DNA of 44,472 bases, taken from the NCBI GenBank assembly GCA_002748055.1, contig PDRI01000025.1:1-44472 (forward strand), given 5' to 3'. Source of the DNA: Bacteroidota bacterium. Lineage in GTDB: Bacteria > Bacteroidota > Bacteroidia > Bacteroidales > GCA-2748055. Made by a program: the position numbers and the translations under genes. The notes under the pieces were generated by a model that was not told the DNA's origin, did no database searches, and saw only the letters and a program-made list of their open reading frames with translations. Within the stretch, counting starts at the first letter, position 1. Every line of letters begins with the position of its first letter. Shown here in pieces: positions 15,850 through 24,122 of the stretch.

Positions 15850-15942
15850 ATGCCAAGCGGAAAGAAAAGAAAAAGGCACAAGATGGCTACCCACAAGCGC
15901 AAGAAGCGTTTGCGGAAGAACAGACACAAGAAGAGGAAGTAA
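15850..15942 (+). CDS. 30-residue very basic COX24/AURKAIP1-type peptide, probably ribosome-associated
   Basis: An open frame of 30 codons begins MPSGKKRKRHKMATHKRKKR and ends in TAA; 20 of its 30 residues are Lys, Arg or His. I recognise it as the small protein kept next to HU in Bacteroidota genomes and usually labelled AURKAIP1/COX24 domain, related to mitochondrial mS38 and to the mycobacterial bS22 of the small ribosomal subunit. A role on the ribosome is therefore likely from family knowledge, not shown here. It sits 13 bp after the HU gene and directly before a hairpin, so the two are probably co-transcribed. Confidence 0.8.
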   Translation: MPSGKKRKRHKMATHKRKKRLRKNRHKKRK

Positions 15943-15965
15943 ATAACCTCTTAGCTATTGAAGAC

Positions 15966-16003
15966 ATAAACCTAAAGAACCTTTATCGGGGCTTTAGGTT
16001 TAT
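15966..16003 (+). terminator. Hairpin terminator after the HU/basic-peptide genes
   Basis: A perfect 12-bp inverted repeat (ATAAACCTAAAG and CTTTAGGTTTAT) with a 14-base loop follows the small basic gene by 23 bases, and a short T-rich stretch comes next. It probably ends the HU transcript before the ribonuclease G gene. Confidence 0.65.
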
Positions 16004-16045
16004 TTCTGGTTTGTAATCAGCTTAGTCATCATTAATAATGAGAAT

Positions 16046-17608
16046 GTGAGTAGTGAACTGGTAATCAACTCAAGCAAAGAGCGGGTTTCGATTGCCCTAC
16101 TTGAAGATGGTAAGCTCGTTGAACTCAATCAATCATCACCCGAGCAGCAATTTTCTGTTGGAGATATTTACCTGGCAAAGATTAAGAAGATTATGCCGGG
16201 GCTTAATGCTGCTTTCATTGATGTAGGATACGAAAAAGATGCCTTCCTGCACTACCTCGACCTGGGGCCGCAGTTCAGTTCATTGAACAAGTACCTGAGT
16301 CAGGCCGTATCAAAAAAGGGAAAAGTAGCTCCCCTTAGTAAATTCAAACGACTTCCCGATATTAACAAGCACGGGAAGATCAACGAGGTCCTCAAGCAAG
16401 GGCAAACCATCCTTGTGCAGATCGCCAAGGAGCCCATTTCCACCAAAGGGCCGCGGCTGAGCTCCGAGATTTCTATTCCCGGACGCAACATTGTCCTCAT
16501 CCCCTTTTCAGACAAAATCTCAGTTAGTTCGAAAATCTCTTCCCAGGAGGAGAAGGACCGATTGAAGAACCTCTTACAGGCCATTAAGCCCCAAAATTTC
16601 GGCATCATCGTTCGCACGGTGGCCGAGGGCAAGATGGTCGCAGAACTGGATTCAGAATTACGCTCCCTGGTAAAGAAATGGGAGAAAGCCTTCGAGCAGA
16701 TCTCGACCCGAAACCTGCCGAAACTTGTGGTTAGCGAACTGAGGCGTGAATCGGCCGTAGTACGTGATCACCTGAACGGAAACTTTGATGGCATCCACAT
16801 CAGTGATGAAAAGGTTTACGAAGAGATTCGTGACTACATCAGCCAGGTGGCTCCTGAAAAGGAAAAGATTGTAAAGCATTACCAGGGACGCGAACCCATT
16901 TTTGAAAAAATGGGGATCTCGAAGCAGATCAAAGCCTCCTTTGGCAAGACGGTGTCGTTCAAACAAGGGGCCTACCTGATTATCGAACACACCGAAGCAC
17001 TTCATGTGATCGATGTGAACAGCGGAAACCGTTCCCGTTCCTCCAACGACCAGGAGATCAATGCCGTGGAGGTGAATCTCCACGCAGCAGAAGAAATTGC
17101 CCGGCAACTCAGGTTGCGCGACATGGGCGGAATCATCGTGGTCGACTTCATCGACATGCACAAACACGAGCACAAGCAAAAGCTCTTTGAGCAGATGAAG
17201 GCCTTTATGGCAGAGGACAAGACCAAGCACAACATCCTTCCTTTGAGTAAGTTTGGGCTGATGCAAATCACCCGTCAGCGGGTCAGGCCCGAGATGCACA
17301 TCGATACGGAAGAAAATTGCCCAACCTGTGCGGGCACGGGCAAGATTCAACCAGCCATCCTCTTTACCGATACCGTGAAGGCCGAATTGGATTTGCTGAT
17401 CAAGGAAAAGCAGCTCTCCAAGCTTGAGCTTCGCCTGCATCCTTTTGTAGCCAGCTACCTGAAGAAGGGTTTCTTTACTTCGGAAGAGCGCAGGTGGAGC
17501 AAGGAGCTGGGTTGTAAGATTCGCATTGTTTCTGCCGACTCCCTGCATCTGATGGAATACCGTGTATTCGATGAGCATGGCAAGGAGTTGCACAGAAAAC
17601 GGCGTTAG
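16046..17608 (+). CDS. rng: Ribonuclease G/E family protein
   Basis: This 520-residue endoribonuclease processes and degrades RNA in the cytoplasm. An S1 domain lies near residues 35-115 (VGDIYLAKIKKIMPGLNAAF). The catalytic aspartates are D323 in VIDVNSGN and D367 in IVVDFIDM, and the zinc-link cysteines are C425 and C428 in CPTCAGTG. The length fits RNase G, since there is no long RNase E scaffold tail. The start is GTG at 16046: the nearby ATG two bases earlier runs straight into TGA. A strong terminator follows about 60 bp after the stop. Confidence 0.95.
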   Translation: MSSELVINSSKERVSIALLEDGKLVELNQSSPEQQFSVGDIYLAKIKKIMPGLNAAFIDVGYEKDAFLHYLDLGPQFSSLNKYLSQAVSKKGKVAPLSKFKRLPDINKHGKINEVLKQGQTILVQIAKEPISTKGPRLSSEISIPGRNIVLIPFSDKISVSSKISSQEEKDRLKNLLQAIKPQNFGIIVRTVAEGKMVAELDSELRSLVKKWEKAFEQISTRNLPKLVVSELRRESAVVRDHLNGNFDGIHISDEKVYEEIRDYISQVAPEKEKIVKHYQGREPIFEKMGISKQIKASFGKTVSFKQGAYLIIEHTEALHVIDVNSGNRSRSSNDQEINAVEVNLHAAEEIARQLRLRDMGGIIVVDFIDMHKHEHKQKLFEQMKAFMAEDKTKHNILPLSKFGLMQITRQRVRPEMHIDTEENCPTCAGTGKIQPAILFTDTVKAELDLLIKEKQLSKLELRLHPFVASYLKKGFFTSEERRWSKELGCKIRIVSADSLHLMEYRVFDEHGKELHRKRR

Positions 17609-17667
17609 AGGCCAAGGGGGGCCTGTTTTCGCTTCCATAAACCCGGCTTTTGCAAGCCATAAAAGCT

Positions 17668-17697
17668 AAAAAGGCTGCCTTCGGGCGGTCTTTTTTT
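17668..17697 (+). terminator. Rho-independent terminator after rng
   Basis: A stem AAAGGCTGCC pairs with GGCGGTCTTT (two G-U pairs) around a TTCG tetraloop and is followed by seven T residues. This is a textbook intrinsic terminator, about 60 bp beyond the rng stop. Confidence 0.88.
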
Positions 17698-17738
17698 GGC
17701 TTATGCCCGGATGGTTCAGAGACTTCTGTTGTTTAGCA

Positions 17739-17768
17739 TTGCAGATTGATTCAGGCAGACTATTTTTG
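17739..17768 (+). promoter_or_regulatory. Promoter for dsbD with TTG-N19-TATTTTTG layout
   Basis: TTG at 17739-17741 is followed after 19 bases by TATTTTTG at 17761-17768, matching the Bacteroidota sigma consensus TTG-N19-TAnnTTTG. The -7 box ends only four bases before the dsbD ATG at 17773, so the transcript would start at or just beside the start codon, giving a leaderless or near-leaderless mRNA. Confidence 0.6.
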
Positions 17769-17772
17769 CACT

Positions 17773-19884
17773 ATGAAGAAGTTTTTATCGATTGCATTGT
17801 TAGCCCTGGGCTGGGCAGCTGTCGGACAGGCACAGGTGGCCGATCCGGTCAGCTGGAATTTTTCAGTAGAGAACATCAAGGGCCTGGAGGCTGAGCTGGT
17901 ATTCAAAGCCAGCATTGATCTGCCATGGCACATGTATTCGGCTCATTTGCCGGAGGGTGGCCCCATTGCCACCAGGCCCTGGTATAGCGAAACCGATGGT
18001 TATGAGCTTATCGGAGACCTGGTGGAGGTGACCAAATCGAAGAGGAAGTTTGATGAAGGCTTCCAGATGGAGCTGGGTACCTTTTCGGGCCGGGCCGAAC
18101 TCAGGCAGAAGGTCAGGCTCAATGCGGCCGGCAGCCTTAGCATTAAAGGAGAGATAGAGTATCAGGTTTGCAACGATGTGACCTGTCTTCCGCCCAGGAC
18201 ACAGCCCTTTTCATTTGTGCTGAACACCGCGGATGAAGCAGCCCGGGGGCAGCGCTCTGCAGGCCCCGGCACCCCGGAAAATCAACAAGCTGCAGCCGGT
18301 GATTCTCCCGCACCCGGGAACCTGGTCCAACATGCCGGTGAGGACGCCGGAAGGGCTTTCGAAGCGGAGGCCGGTAGCGCTTCAGTCCTTTCTGAGGCAG
18401 GGGCGGAGTCCCAGAGCGGTGTAGCCGCTGTCCCTGCGCTGGAGGATGAGGCTTCGCTCTGGGGATTCTTTTGGTTGGCCTTCGGGCTGGGGCTCCTGGC
18501 TCTGCTCACCCCGTGCGTGTTTCCGATGATTCCCATGACGGTGAGCTTCTTTATGCAGGGAGCCGATAACAAGGCCCGGGGATTCTTTCGCGGCCTTGTC
18601 TTTGGAATCTCCATTGTAGCGATTTACACGGCACTCGGCCTCCTTGTTTCGATCTCGAATGTGGGGCCCAACGCTGCCAATGCCCTGAGTACCCATTGGA
18701 TCCCCAACCTGATTTTCTTTGTCTTGTTCGTGGTCTTTGCCTTTTCTTTCTTCGGAATGTTTGAGCTGGTTTTGCCCTCGAGCTGGGTGAATAAGGCCGA
18801 CAGCCGGGTTCAGGGCGGAGGTTTTGGGGGCGCCTTTTTCATGGCCCTGACCACCGTACTGGTCTCCTTTTCCTGTACCGGCCCCATTGTGGGAGCCTTG
18901 CTTGTCGAAGCTGCGGGCGGACTGGCCCTGAAACCCATCCTGGGGATGTTTGGCTTTGGACTGGCCTTTGCGATACCGTTTACACTCTTTGCCATGTTCC
19001 CCTCCTGGTTGAAGGGGCTTCCAAAATCGGGTGCCTGGCTCAATGCGGTGAAGGTCGTACTCGGCTTCATCGTTCTGGCCTTCAGTATGAAGTTCCTGCT
19101 GGCACTCGACCCCACGAATAAAGTGCTTACAAGGGAGCTCTACCTGGCTGTCTGGCTGGTTGTATTCTTCCTGCTGGGGATGTATTTTCTCGGAAAGATC
19201 AGGTTTTCGCACGATAGCGAGCTGGAGCATGTATCCGTACCCCGGCTTCTGCTGGCCATCGCTACCTTTAGCTTTGTCGTTTACCTTTTCCTGGGGCTCT
19301 TTGGCTATGAGCTCAAGCGTATTTCGCCTTTGCTGCCGCCCAAGTCTCCCAACGGGATCGACCTTACTCAGCGATTGTCAGCGGCCCGGCCTCCTGCAGC
19401 AACTCCCTTTTTGGCAGAACAGGCAGCATGTATCCCAAAGAAGCACGCGGATCTCTTTCACATGCCCTTTGGGCTTACAGCCTTCTACGATCTCGAAGAG
19501 GGCCTGGCCTGTGCAAAGGCATCGGGAAAACCTGTACTGATCGATTTCAAGGGCCATTTCTGCTCGAACTGCAAGAAAATGGAGGCTGGGGTTTGGTCGG
19601 ATTCCCGGGTATTGGCCCTGCTTCGCAATGAGTTTGTGATTGTGGCCCTCTATACCGATGATCGTACTAAACTGCCAGAGCAGGACTGGTATGTATCTGA
19701 GGTTGATGGCAGGGAAAAAAAGACCATTGGCCAGCAAAACATTGATTACGAGATTGCCCGATTCGGAACCAACACGGTTCCGCTTTATGTGTTGATGGAT
19801 GCCGATGGAAAGGTCCTGAACAGCCCGAAAGGCACCGATCTGGATGTGCAGAGCTACCTGTCGTGGATGAAGGAAGCTCTGTAG
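17773..19884 (+). CDS. dsbD: Protein-disulfide reductase DsbD
   Basis: This 703-residue inner-membrane protein carries electrons from cytoplasmic thioredoxin to periplasmic thiol proteins. After a signal peptide (cleavage near VGQAQ) comes the periplasmic alpha domain with its cysteine pair C133 and C138 in CNDVTCLPP. A low-complexity Ala/Gly/Glu linker (about residues 155-220) leads to the multi-span beta domain with conserved C248 in LLTPCVFPMIP and C368 in SFSCTGPIVG. The C-terminal thioredoxin-like gamma domain has the active site C597-S-N-C600 in KGHFCSNCKKME. I start at ATG 17773; a TTG at 17746 is in frame but the signal peptide fits the ATG. All three redox pairs are intact. Confidence 0.94.
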   Translation: MKKFLSIALLALGWAAVGQAQVADPVSWNFSVENIKGLEAELVFKASIDLPWHMYSAHLPEGGPIATRPWYSETDGYELIGDLVEVTKSKRKFDEGFQMELGTFSGRAELRQKVRLNAAGSLSIKGEIEYQVCNDVTCLPPRTQPFSFVLNTADEAARGQRSAGPGTPENQQAAAGDSPAPGNLVQHAGEDAGRAFEAEAGSASVLSEAGAESQSGVAAVPALEDEASLWGFFWLAFGLGLLALLTPCVFPMIPMTVSFFMQGADNKARGFFRGLVFGISIVAIYTALGLLVSISNVGPNAANALSTHWIPNLIFFVLFVVFAFSFFGMFELVLPSSWVNKADSRVQGGGFGGAFFMALTTVLVSFSCTGPIVGALLVEAAGGLALKPILGMFGFGLAFAIPFTLFAMFPSWLKGLPKSGAWLNAVKVVLGFIVLAFSMKFLLALDPTNKVLTRELYLAVWLVVFFLLGMYFLGKIRFSHDSELEHVSVPRLLLAIATFSFVVYLFLGLFGYELKRISPLLPPKSPNGIDLTQRLSAARPPAATPFLAEQAACIPKKHADLFHMPFGLTAFYDLEEGLACAKASGKPVLIDFKGHFCSNCKKMEAGVWSDSRVLALLRNEFVIVALYTDDRTKLPEQDWYVSEVDGREKKTIGQQNIDYEIARFGTNTVPLYVLMDADGKVLNSPKGTDLDVQSYLSWMKEAL

Positions 19885-19902
19885 CAATTTCTTAAAACTA
19901 AT

Positions 19903-19943
19903 GAAGGGCCGACGCTACGGGAGGATGCCGGTGCCGGCCCTTC
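19903..19943. terminator. Hairpin between convergent genes
   Basis: A perfect 9-bp inverted repeat (GAAGGGCCG and CGGCCCTTC) with a 23-base loop fills the 63-bp space between the convergent dsbD and 19948-20649 genes. T-rich sequence lies on the left side when read on the minus strand. It may stop transcripts from either side. Confidence 0.45.
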
Positions 19944-19947
19944 GGTA

Positions 19948-20649
19948 CTAGAAGCTGCCAAACTTAAAGGTGAGCCCGGCGTTCCATCCCATCAGGGCAT
20001 CTTTGGAGACATTCCTGAGCTGGATGTCTGAGGTATAGCGGTAGGTCCCGAACACAGACATGCGAAAGAAGCGGATCAGGTTTAATTCAAGTTCAAGCCC
20101 GGCTTCTGCGACAAAAAAGACAGCCGCATCTTCTACATAGCTATCATAGCCGAAGTTGTGCCAGCTTGAGAAGCTGTAGCTTGAATTTGCGACGCCGCCT
20201 GCACCCAGCAGGATCGGAAATGCAAGGTGTACAGGGAAGCTTCCCAGCAGGATGGGTTCCATAATGAGTCCTCCATAGCCCCCTGCAAGCGAATAGTTCG
20301 CATTAGCAATCTGGATGGGATCGTTCACAAAGCCATAGCCCCCGAGGCCCAGGCCAAAGCCATGTCCGATTATCCATTCGCCGCGTCCTCCCATAAGGAG
20401 AGCGTCCCGGCCATTGATGCTGGTGTAGCCTATACTCAGGGCGCCATAGCCTCCGCTTCCCGACCGGGGATCGAAGATGGTTCTGACTTCACCGGGGTGC
20501 CGTTCCTGTAAGATCGGTTTTGGAGCCTCAGGCCTGGCTTCTTCGTTGATTTCGGTTTTTGTGGCTCTTGGTTCTGCATCGCCCTCCTGTGAAATGAGGA
20601 CAGGGCTTGAAAGGATGCCCAAGAGCACTGCAAATGCAAGTTTTCTCAT
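19948..20649 (-). CDS. Glycine-rich outer-membrane-type protein, function unknown
   Basis: The protein has 233 residues with a signal peptide ending near VLISQ. A charged linker rich in Glu and Pro follows (EEARPEAPKPILQERH), then alternating Gly/aromatic strands such as GYGALSIGYTSINGRDALL and GFGLGLGGYGFVNDP that look like membrane beta-strands, and a terminal phenylalanine (FKFGSF) typical of outer-membrane barrels. I start it at ATG 20649, where the signal peptide begins. It lies 103 bp after another small barrel protein and may be the last member of the sigma-controlled operon upstream, although the gap allows its own promoter. I do not recognise a named family. Confidence 0.6.
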   Translation of the reverse strand: MRKLAFAVLLGILSSPVLISQEGDAEPRATKTEINEEARPEAPKPILQERHPGEVRTIFDPRSGSGGYGALSIGYTSINGRDALLMGGRGEWIIGHGFGLGLGGYGFVNDPIQIANANYSLAGGYGGLIMEPILLGSFPVHLAFPILLGAGGVANSSYSFSSWHNFGYDSYVEDAAVFFVAEAGLELELNLIRFFRMSVFGTYRYTSDIQLRNVSKDALMGWNAGLTFKFGSF

Positions 20650-20752
20650 TGCTTTATTATGTTTGTTGGACAAATTGTTATTTGCTTGATTCGTTTGGTT
20701 TGGGGCTTGTCTCATGCTTGTGAACAGTTTTACGTTTCCTGGCTGTTTCGGT

Positions 20753-21289
20753 TTAAAACCGGTAGCGAATGCAAAGGCCCAAATCCCAGAAATTCAATCC
20801 GAATATCCTGGCGAGTGAGATCTCCATGTGTGGCTGAAAGCTTATGCCCACGGAGACGGGGACATCAATCAGCTGGTAATCGATACCGAGATAGCCGCCA
20901 AAACCAGCAACCGGTGTAAAGACTTTGCGTCCAAAGTAAACCTCCCTCAATAGAGTTCTGTAGCTATCGGTAAAGTAGAATCCGACATGGGCGCCAAAGC
21001 CGTAGATGAAGTCCCAGTTGCCCGTGCGGTCCATGCCAATCGAACGGTGACTTTGGCGATAGAGCGAGAAAACGCCCCCGCTGTTCCTGTAGGAAAGCTG
21101 GGCTTCATAGGAAAGTGTTTCATCCAGTCTGACCCGAAGGTTGAAACCAGAGCTGATGCCACCACGCAGGCCTGCTTCCCTGAGCGGGCTTTGGGCCTGA
21201 CCAGGGCTTGCAACGGAGAGGAACAGGAAGAAAGAACACAGCTTCATTACAGCTGTGGCCAGATCGTCTGAGTGCCTGATCTTATTCAT
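20753..21289 (-). CDS. Small outer-membrane beta-barrel protein of the sigma module
   Basis: The protein has 178 residues. The ATG at 21289 overlaps the end of the upstream gene by eight bases (ATGAATAA), which decides the start over longer in-frame options. A hydrophobic signal segment (MKLCSFFLFLSVASPGQAQ) comes after a short charged leader. The rest alternates polar and aromatic residues (DETLSYEAQLSYRN, GYLGIDYQLIDVPVSVGISF) and ends in CIRYRF with a terminal phenylalanine, as in outer-membrane barrels. It is translationally coupled to the DUF4097-like gene and so belongs to the sigma/anti-sigma operon. Its cargo or ligand is unknown. Confidence 0.65.
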   Translation of the reverse strand: MNKIRHSDDLATAVMKLCSFFLFLSVASPGQAQSPLREAGLRGGISSGFNLRVRLDETLSYEAQLSYRNSGGVFSLYRQSHRSIGMDRTGNWDFIYGFGAHVGFYFTDSYRTLLREVYFGRKVFTPVAGFGGYLGIDYQLIDVPVSVGISFQPHMEISLARIFGLNFWDLGLCIRYRF

Positions 21290-22427
21290 GATACGAGTTA
21301 AAAGCGAGGTTGATAAAGCATTTTTGCAGGGCATCAATCCTGAGCTTTCCTTCTGCTGTTCCTGTCCCCATTTTACCGCTAGTCTGTAAATGGTCCTTGC
21401 CATTGCGGCCGGACTGGGACTGAACCCCCTCTACAGGCAGGTGCAGTATGGCTCTTTCATGGTGGAGAATATCGAAGCTGAAAGCTTGTGAGGGATTGAA
21501 TTTCAGGTTCAGATCGGTGTACGACGATTCGATGAAGACATTGCTGAATCCGGATTCGATCCGGGCGATGTTCAGTTTCCCGTAGTTCATGTAGATGTCG
21601 ACCTCGCGGCGGAAGTCCTGGATGTGGATTTGCGTGAAACTGCTTTTGCCGTAGAAGTATTCAACGGCTTTGAACTTGAGCCTGTCGCGCCGGGAGTCCA
21701 TTTTCAGCACCTTTATACTTTCGGCACTCAGCTTGGATGAGCGGCTTTTGATGTCGAGTTGGTTTACCTTGCCCAGGCTGAGGTCGGAGTAGGATAGTTG
21801 CAGTGTGGAGGATCCAAGTGAGTTGATCATGCCGTTTGCAAAGCTTAGCTTAAGTTGGGCAATTCCATCCATCCGATTGGCCTTCAGAGCTCCATTCGAG
21901 AGCGTAATATCGGTTTGTCCGTCGAGCTCATCTATGTAGATGTCTCCAAATTTATTGTCGAGTGTTACATCGAGGTAGGCAGGTGCATGGATGGTATAAT
22001 TGATTTCCATGCGTTTGTTTTCGCCGGTAAGGGTATGGCCTACGGATCGCAATTCTGATGCAATGCGGCCACTTTCGCTTTCAATTTTCGTTTTCACGAT
22101 GATGTAGCTCCTGGTTCCACTGAAATCGATGCGAACATCCTCTTTCAGCTTTCGGAGTTTAGCCTTACTCGATTCGCTGAGGTAGATGGAGGCTTCGATA
22201 CGAAGCGAGTCCTTTTCCCAGGTGTTGATTTCGATGCTTCCGTATTTATTCTGCAGCTCAAGCGTACTTTCCCGGTCAAGCTCAAAACTGCGCTCGACCC
22301 GTTGATGATCAGTATAGGCCTGTGCCTGTGCAACACCTGGCAGCAGAAGGCTTAGCACCGTCAGCAGGAGAGGCATCAGCGGGGAGGGCCTGTATGCACT
22401 AGAGTGCATATGCATCGCTTTTTTCAT
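21282..22427 (-). CDS. Secreted DUF4097-like adhesin-fold protein
   Basis: The protein has 381 residues with a signal peptide ending near VAQAQAY. The body is a repetitive beta structure with short rungs: STLELQNKYGSIEINTW, LDVTLDNKFGDIYIDEL, QTDITLSNGALKANRM and VDIYMNYGKLNIARIE. This spacing of NKYGSI/NKFGDI-type rungs is typical of the DUF4097/putative auto-transporter adhesin fold found after ECF sigma operons in Bacteroidota. The gene overlaps the anti-sigma gene by 29 bases and the barrel gene by eight, so the four genes form one operon. It may be the periplasmic or surface target of the sigma circuit, but no ligand is known. Confidence 0.7.
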   Translation of the reverse strand: MKKAMHMHSSAYRPSPLMPLLLTVLSLLLPGVAQAQAYTDHQRVERSFELDRESTLELQNKYGSIEINTWEKDSLRIEASIYLSESSKAKLRKLKEDVRIDFSGTRSYIIVKTKIESESGRIASELRSVGHTLTGENKRMEINYTIHAPAYLDVTLDNKFGDIYIDELDGQTDITLSNGALKANRMDGIAQLKLSFANGMINSLGSSTLQLSYSDLSLGKVNQLDIKSRSSKLSAESIKVLKMDSRRDRLKFKAVEYFYGKSSFTQIHIQDFRREVDIYMNYGKLNIARIESGFSNVFIESSYTDLNLKFNPSQAFSFDILHHERAILHLPVEGVQSQSGRNGKDHLQTSGKMGTGTAEGKLRIDALQKCFINLAFNSYHE

Positions 22428-22944
22428 AGTCTTGGTTCTCCTTTTCTTTTAATTGCAGCAGCAAGTCTTCCAGGATTTCCAGCTTCACCCTGTAATTCAG
22501 GATCATGGCCTCGATAACCTCGGGATTGGAAGCGTTGTCTTTCAGGTCATCCTTCAGCTCGGCATAGACCTGGTCCAGTTCCTTCATATCGCTTTGCAGC
22601 ATCAGGGCTGCTTCCTGGTCGGCAGCCAGATAGGGACGGAGTTCTTCATAGCGGAGTGCCAGGACCTGGGTATAGTACTGCTCACTTTCCTCTATTTCCC
22701 GGTAGATCCCCGATTCGGCTGATGCACCCTGTTGAGACCTGACTTTGAGGAAGTAGAGCCCTGCACTTGTGCCCCCGAACAGCATGGCCACTGCTGCGGC
22801 GATGCTGAGCCAGCGCAGACGCTTTCGCCGGGGCCGAATCATCATCGGTTCGGGATGAATCTTCATCCAGATGGAGGGATCGGGTTCGCGCCGATCAAAA
22901 TCGGCCCGGTGCTGTACAACGAATTCTTCCAGTCTGTCACTCAT
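22399..22944 (-). CDS. Single-span anti-sigma-like protein
   Basis: This 181-residue protein has a cytoplasmic N-terminal part (MSDRLEEFVVQHRADFDRRE, then PDPSIWMKI), a membrane span near residues 45-66 (LSIAAAVAMLFGGTSAGLYFL) and a long helical periplasmic part rich in Glu, Leu and Gln that probably forms a coiled coil. The four-base ATGA overlap with the sigma gene implies coupled translation and matched amounts, as expected for a sigma and its inhibitor. There is no zinc-binding motif. The assignment rests on topology and position. Confidence 0.68.
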   Translation of the reverse strand: MSDRLEEFVVQHRADFDRREPDPSIWMKIHPEPMMIRPRRKRLRWLSIAAAVAMLFGGTSAGLYFLKVRSQQGASAESGIYREIEESEQYYTQVLALRYEELRPYLAADQEAALMLQSDMKELDQVYAELKDDLKDNASNPEVIEAMILNYRVKLEILEDLLLQLKEKENQDYEKSDAYAL

Positions 22945-23510
22945 GGCACATCTGTTTTTCTGTATTCATGCTTCAGCAGCATGGCTTTCATCTTTTTTTT
23001 CGCTCTCAGGAACTGGCTTTTTGAGGTCGATTCGCTGATGCCAAGAATCTCGGCAATCTCCTTGTGATCGTAGCCCTCAATCAGATAGAGGGAGAAGACC
23101 ACACGGTAACCTTCGGGCAGCTTTTCCATGGCCTGCATGACCTGGCCCAGTTGCAATCTGCTTTCCCCATAGTCCACATCCTCATCTTCATCGGAAGAAT
23201 CGGCATGTTGATCGGTGTAAACCAATTCGACCCGCTTCTTTTTCAGATGGTTGATACAAGTGTTCACCACAATGCGTTTCAACCATGCCCCAAAGGAGGA
23301 CTCGAATCTGAAAGAACGCAACTTGCCGAAAGCATAGCTAAAGGACTCCTGTAGCAGGTCTTCGGCCTCTTCCTGAACATTGGTCATCCGGTAGCAAATG
23401 TTGTACATGGCCTTTGAATACAGGCTGTACAGCTGGTATTGCGCACGGATATCACCCTGCATGCACGATTCAATCACATCCCTGTGTATGTCCTCGTATT
23501 TTGTCGTCAA
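22941..23510 (-). CDS. ECF-type RNA polymerase sigma factor
   Basis: This 189-residue sigma factor has region 2 near residues 22-95 (EEAEDLLQESFSYAFGKLRS, then FGAWLKRIVVNTCINHLKKK) and region 4 near 125-180 (LPEGYRVVFSLYLIEGYDHK, then the helix-turn-helix ILGISESTSKSQFLRAKKKM). An acidic insert rich in Asp and Glu separates the two regions. The start is a TTG at 23510 that gives MTTKYEDIH, the usual opening of this sigma subgroup; a downstream ATG would cut into region 2. It heads the operon with the anti-sigma, DUF4097-like and barrel genes. Confidence 0.9.
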   Translation of the reverse strand: MTTKYEDIHRDVIESCMQGDIRAQYQLYSLYSKAMYNICYRMTNVQEEAEDLLQESFSYAFGKLRSFRFESSFGAWLKRIVVNTCINHLKKKRVELVYTDQHADSSDEDEDVDYGESRLQLGQVMQAMEKLPEGYRVVFSLYLIEGYDHKEIAEILGISESTSKSQFLRAKKKMKAMLLKHEYRKTDVP

Positions 23511-23601
23511 AGTTTCAGGCTTTCAAAGGGAAAGACAAGCCAATCGTAGTTGGGTTGCATATAAGATGAAAAACAGCTTACTGCGCAAGCCCTTTGCCGT
23601 T

Positions 23602-24111
23602 TTAGGCGATATGGGCCTGAAGGATTTCGGCCATGTAAATGCGGTGAAAATCGCCCTTTGCATAGTGCTTTTCGGGCACCTCGGCGAGGCGGAAGTTTTC
23701 CCTCTTCAGATCGTCCACATAAACCGTCCTGCATTCCATAATGAGCCGGGCTTCGGAAAAGGCGATGTTTCCTTTGTCTGTTTCCAGGGGAGTGAGTCCG
23801 GTTTCGGCTGCTTTGTCACAGTCCCGGCCCGAATGGGAACCACAGAACTGCAGGGCAGACCGGTATTCTTCTGTGAAGAAGGAGAGACTGAAACCGGGGA
23901 AGCGTTCCATGAAGCCGAAGGTGTGTCTTTGCGGCCTGACATAGGCAATTGCCACCGGCTGGTTCCAGAGGATGCCCATGTGCCCCCAGCTTGCCGTCAT
24001 GGTGTTGTAGTTGCCGGCCTGTCCTGCCGTTAACAGCATCCAGTCCTTGTCCAGGAGTTTGAAAACATTGTCATTGAGTTCCTTCGGGTCGATGTTTTTA
24101 AAGCCTTGCAT
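23602..24111 (-). CDS. Flavin reductase-like FMN-binding protein
   Basis: The 169-residue protein has the split-barrel flavin-binding fold of the flavin reductase family: DWMLLTAGQAGNYNTMTASW, then the cofactor-contacting PVAIAYVRPQRHTF, then PGFSLSFFTEE. It probably binds FMN and reduces it or another small substrate with NAD(P)H. It lies 11 bp downstream of lnt and is likely translated from the same message, with no obvious functional link. The true substrate cannot be deduced. Confidence 0.82.
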   Translation of the reverse strand: MQGFKNIDPKELNDNVFKLLDKDWMLLTAGQAGNYNTMTASWGHMGILWNQPVAIAYVRPQRHTFGFMERFPGFSLSFFTEEYRSALQFCGSHSGRDCDKAAETGLTPLETDKGNIAFSEARLIMECRTVYVDDLKRENFRLAEVPEKHYAKGDFHRIYMAEILQAHIA

Positions 24112-24122
24112 TTTTTGCTGTG

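Noticed and set aside
16658..17638. A 326-codon minus-strand frame opposite ribonuclease G.
   Set aside because: RNase G has all catalytic residues on the plus strand and the antisense frame shows no recognisable protein.
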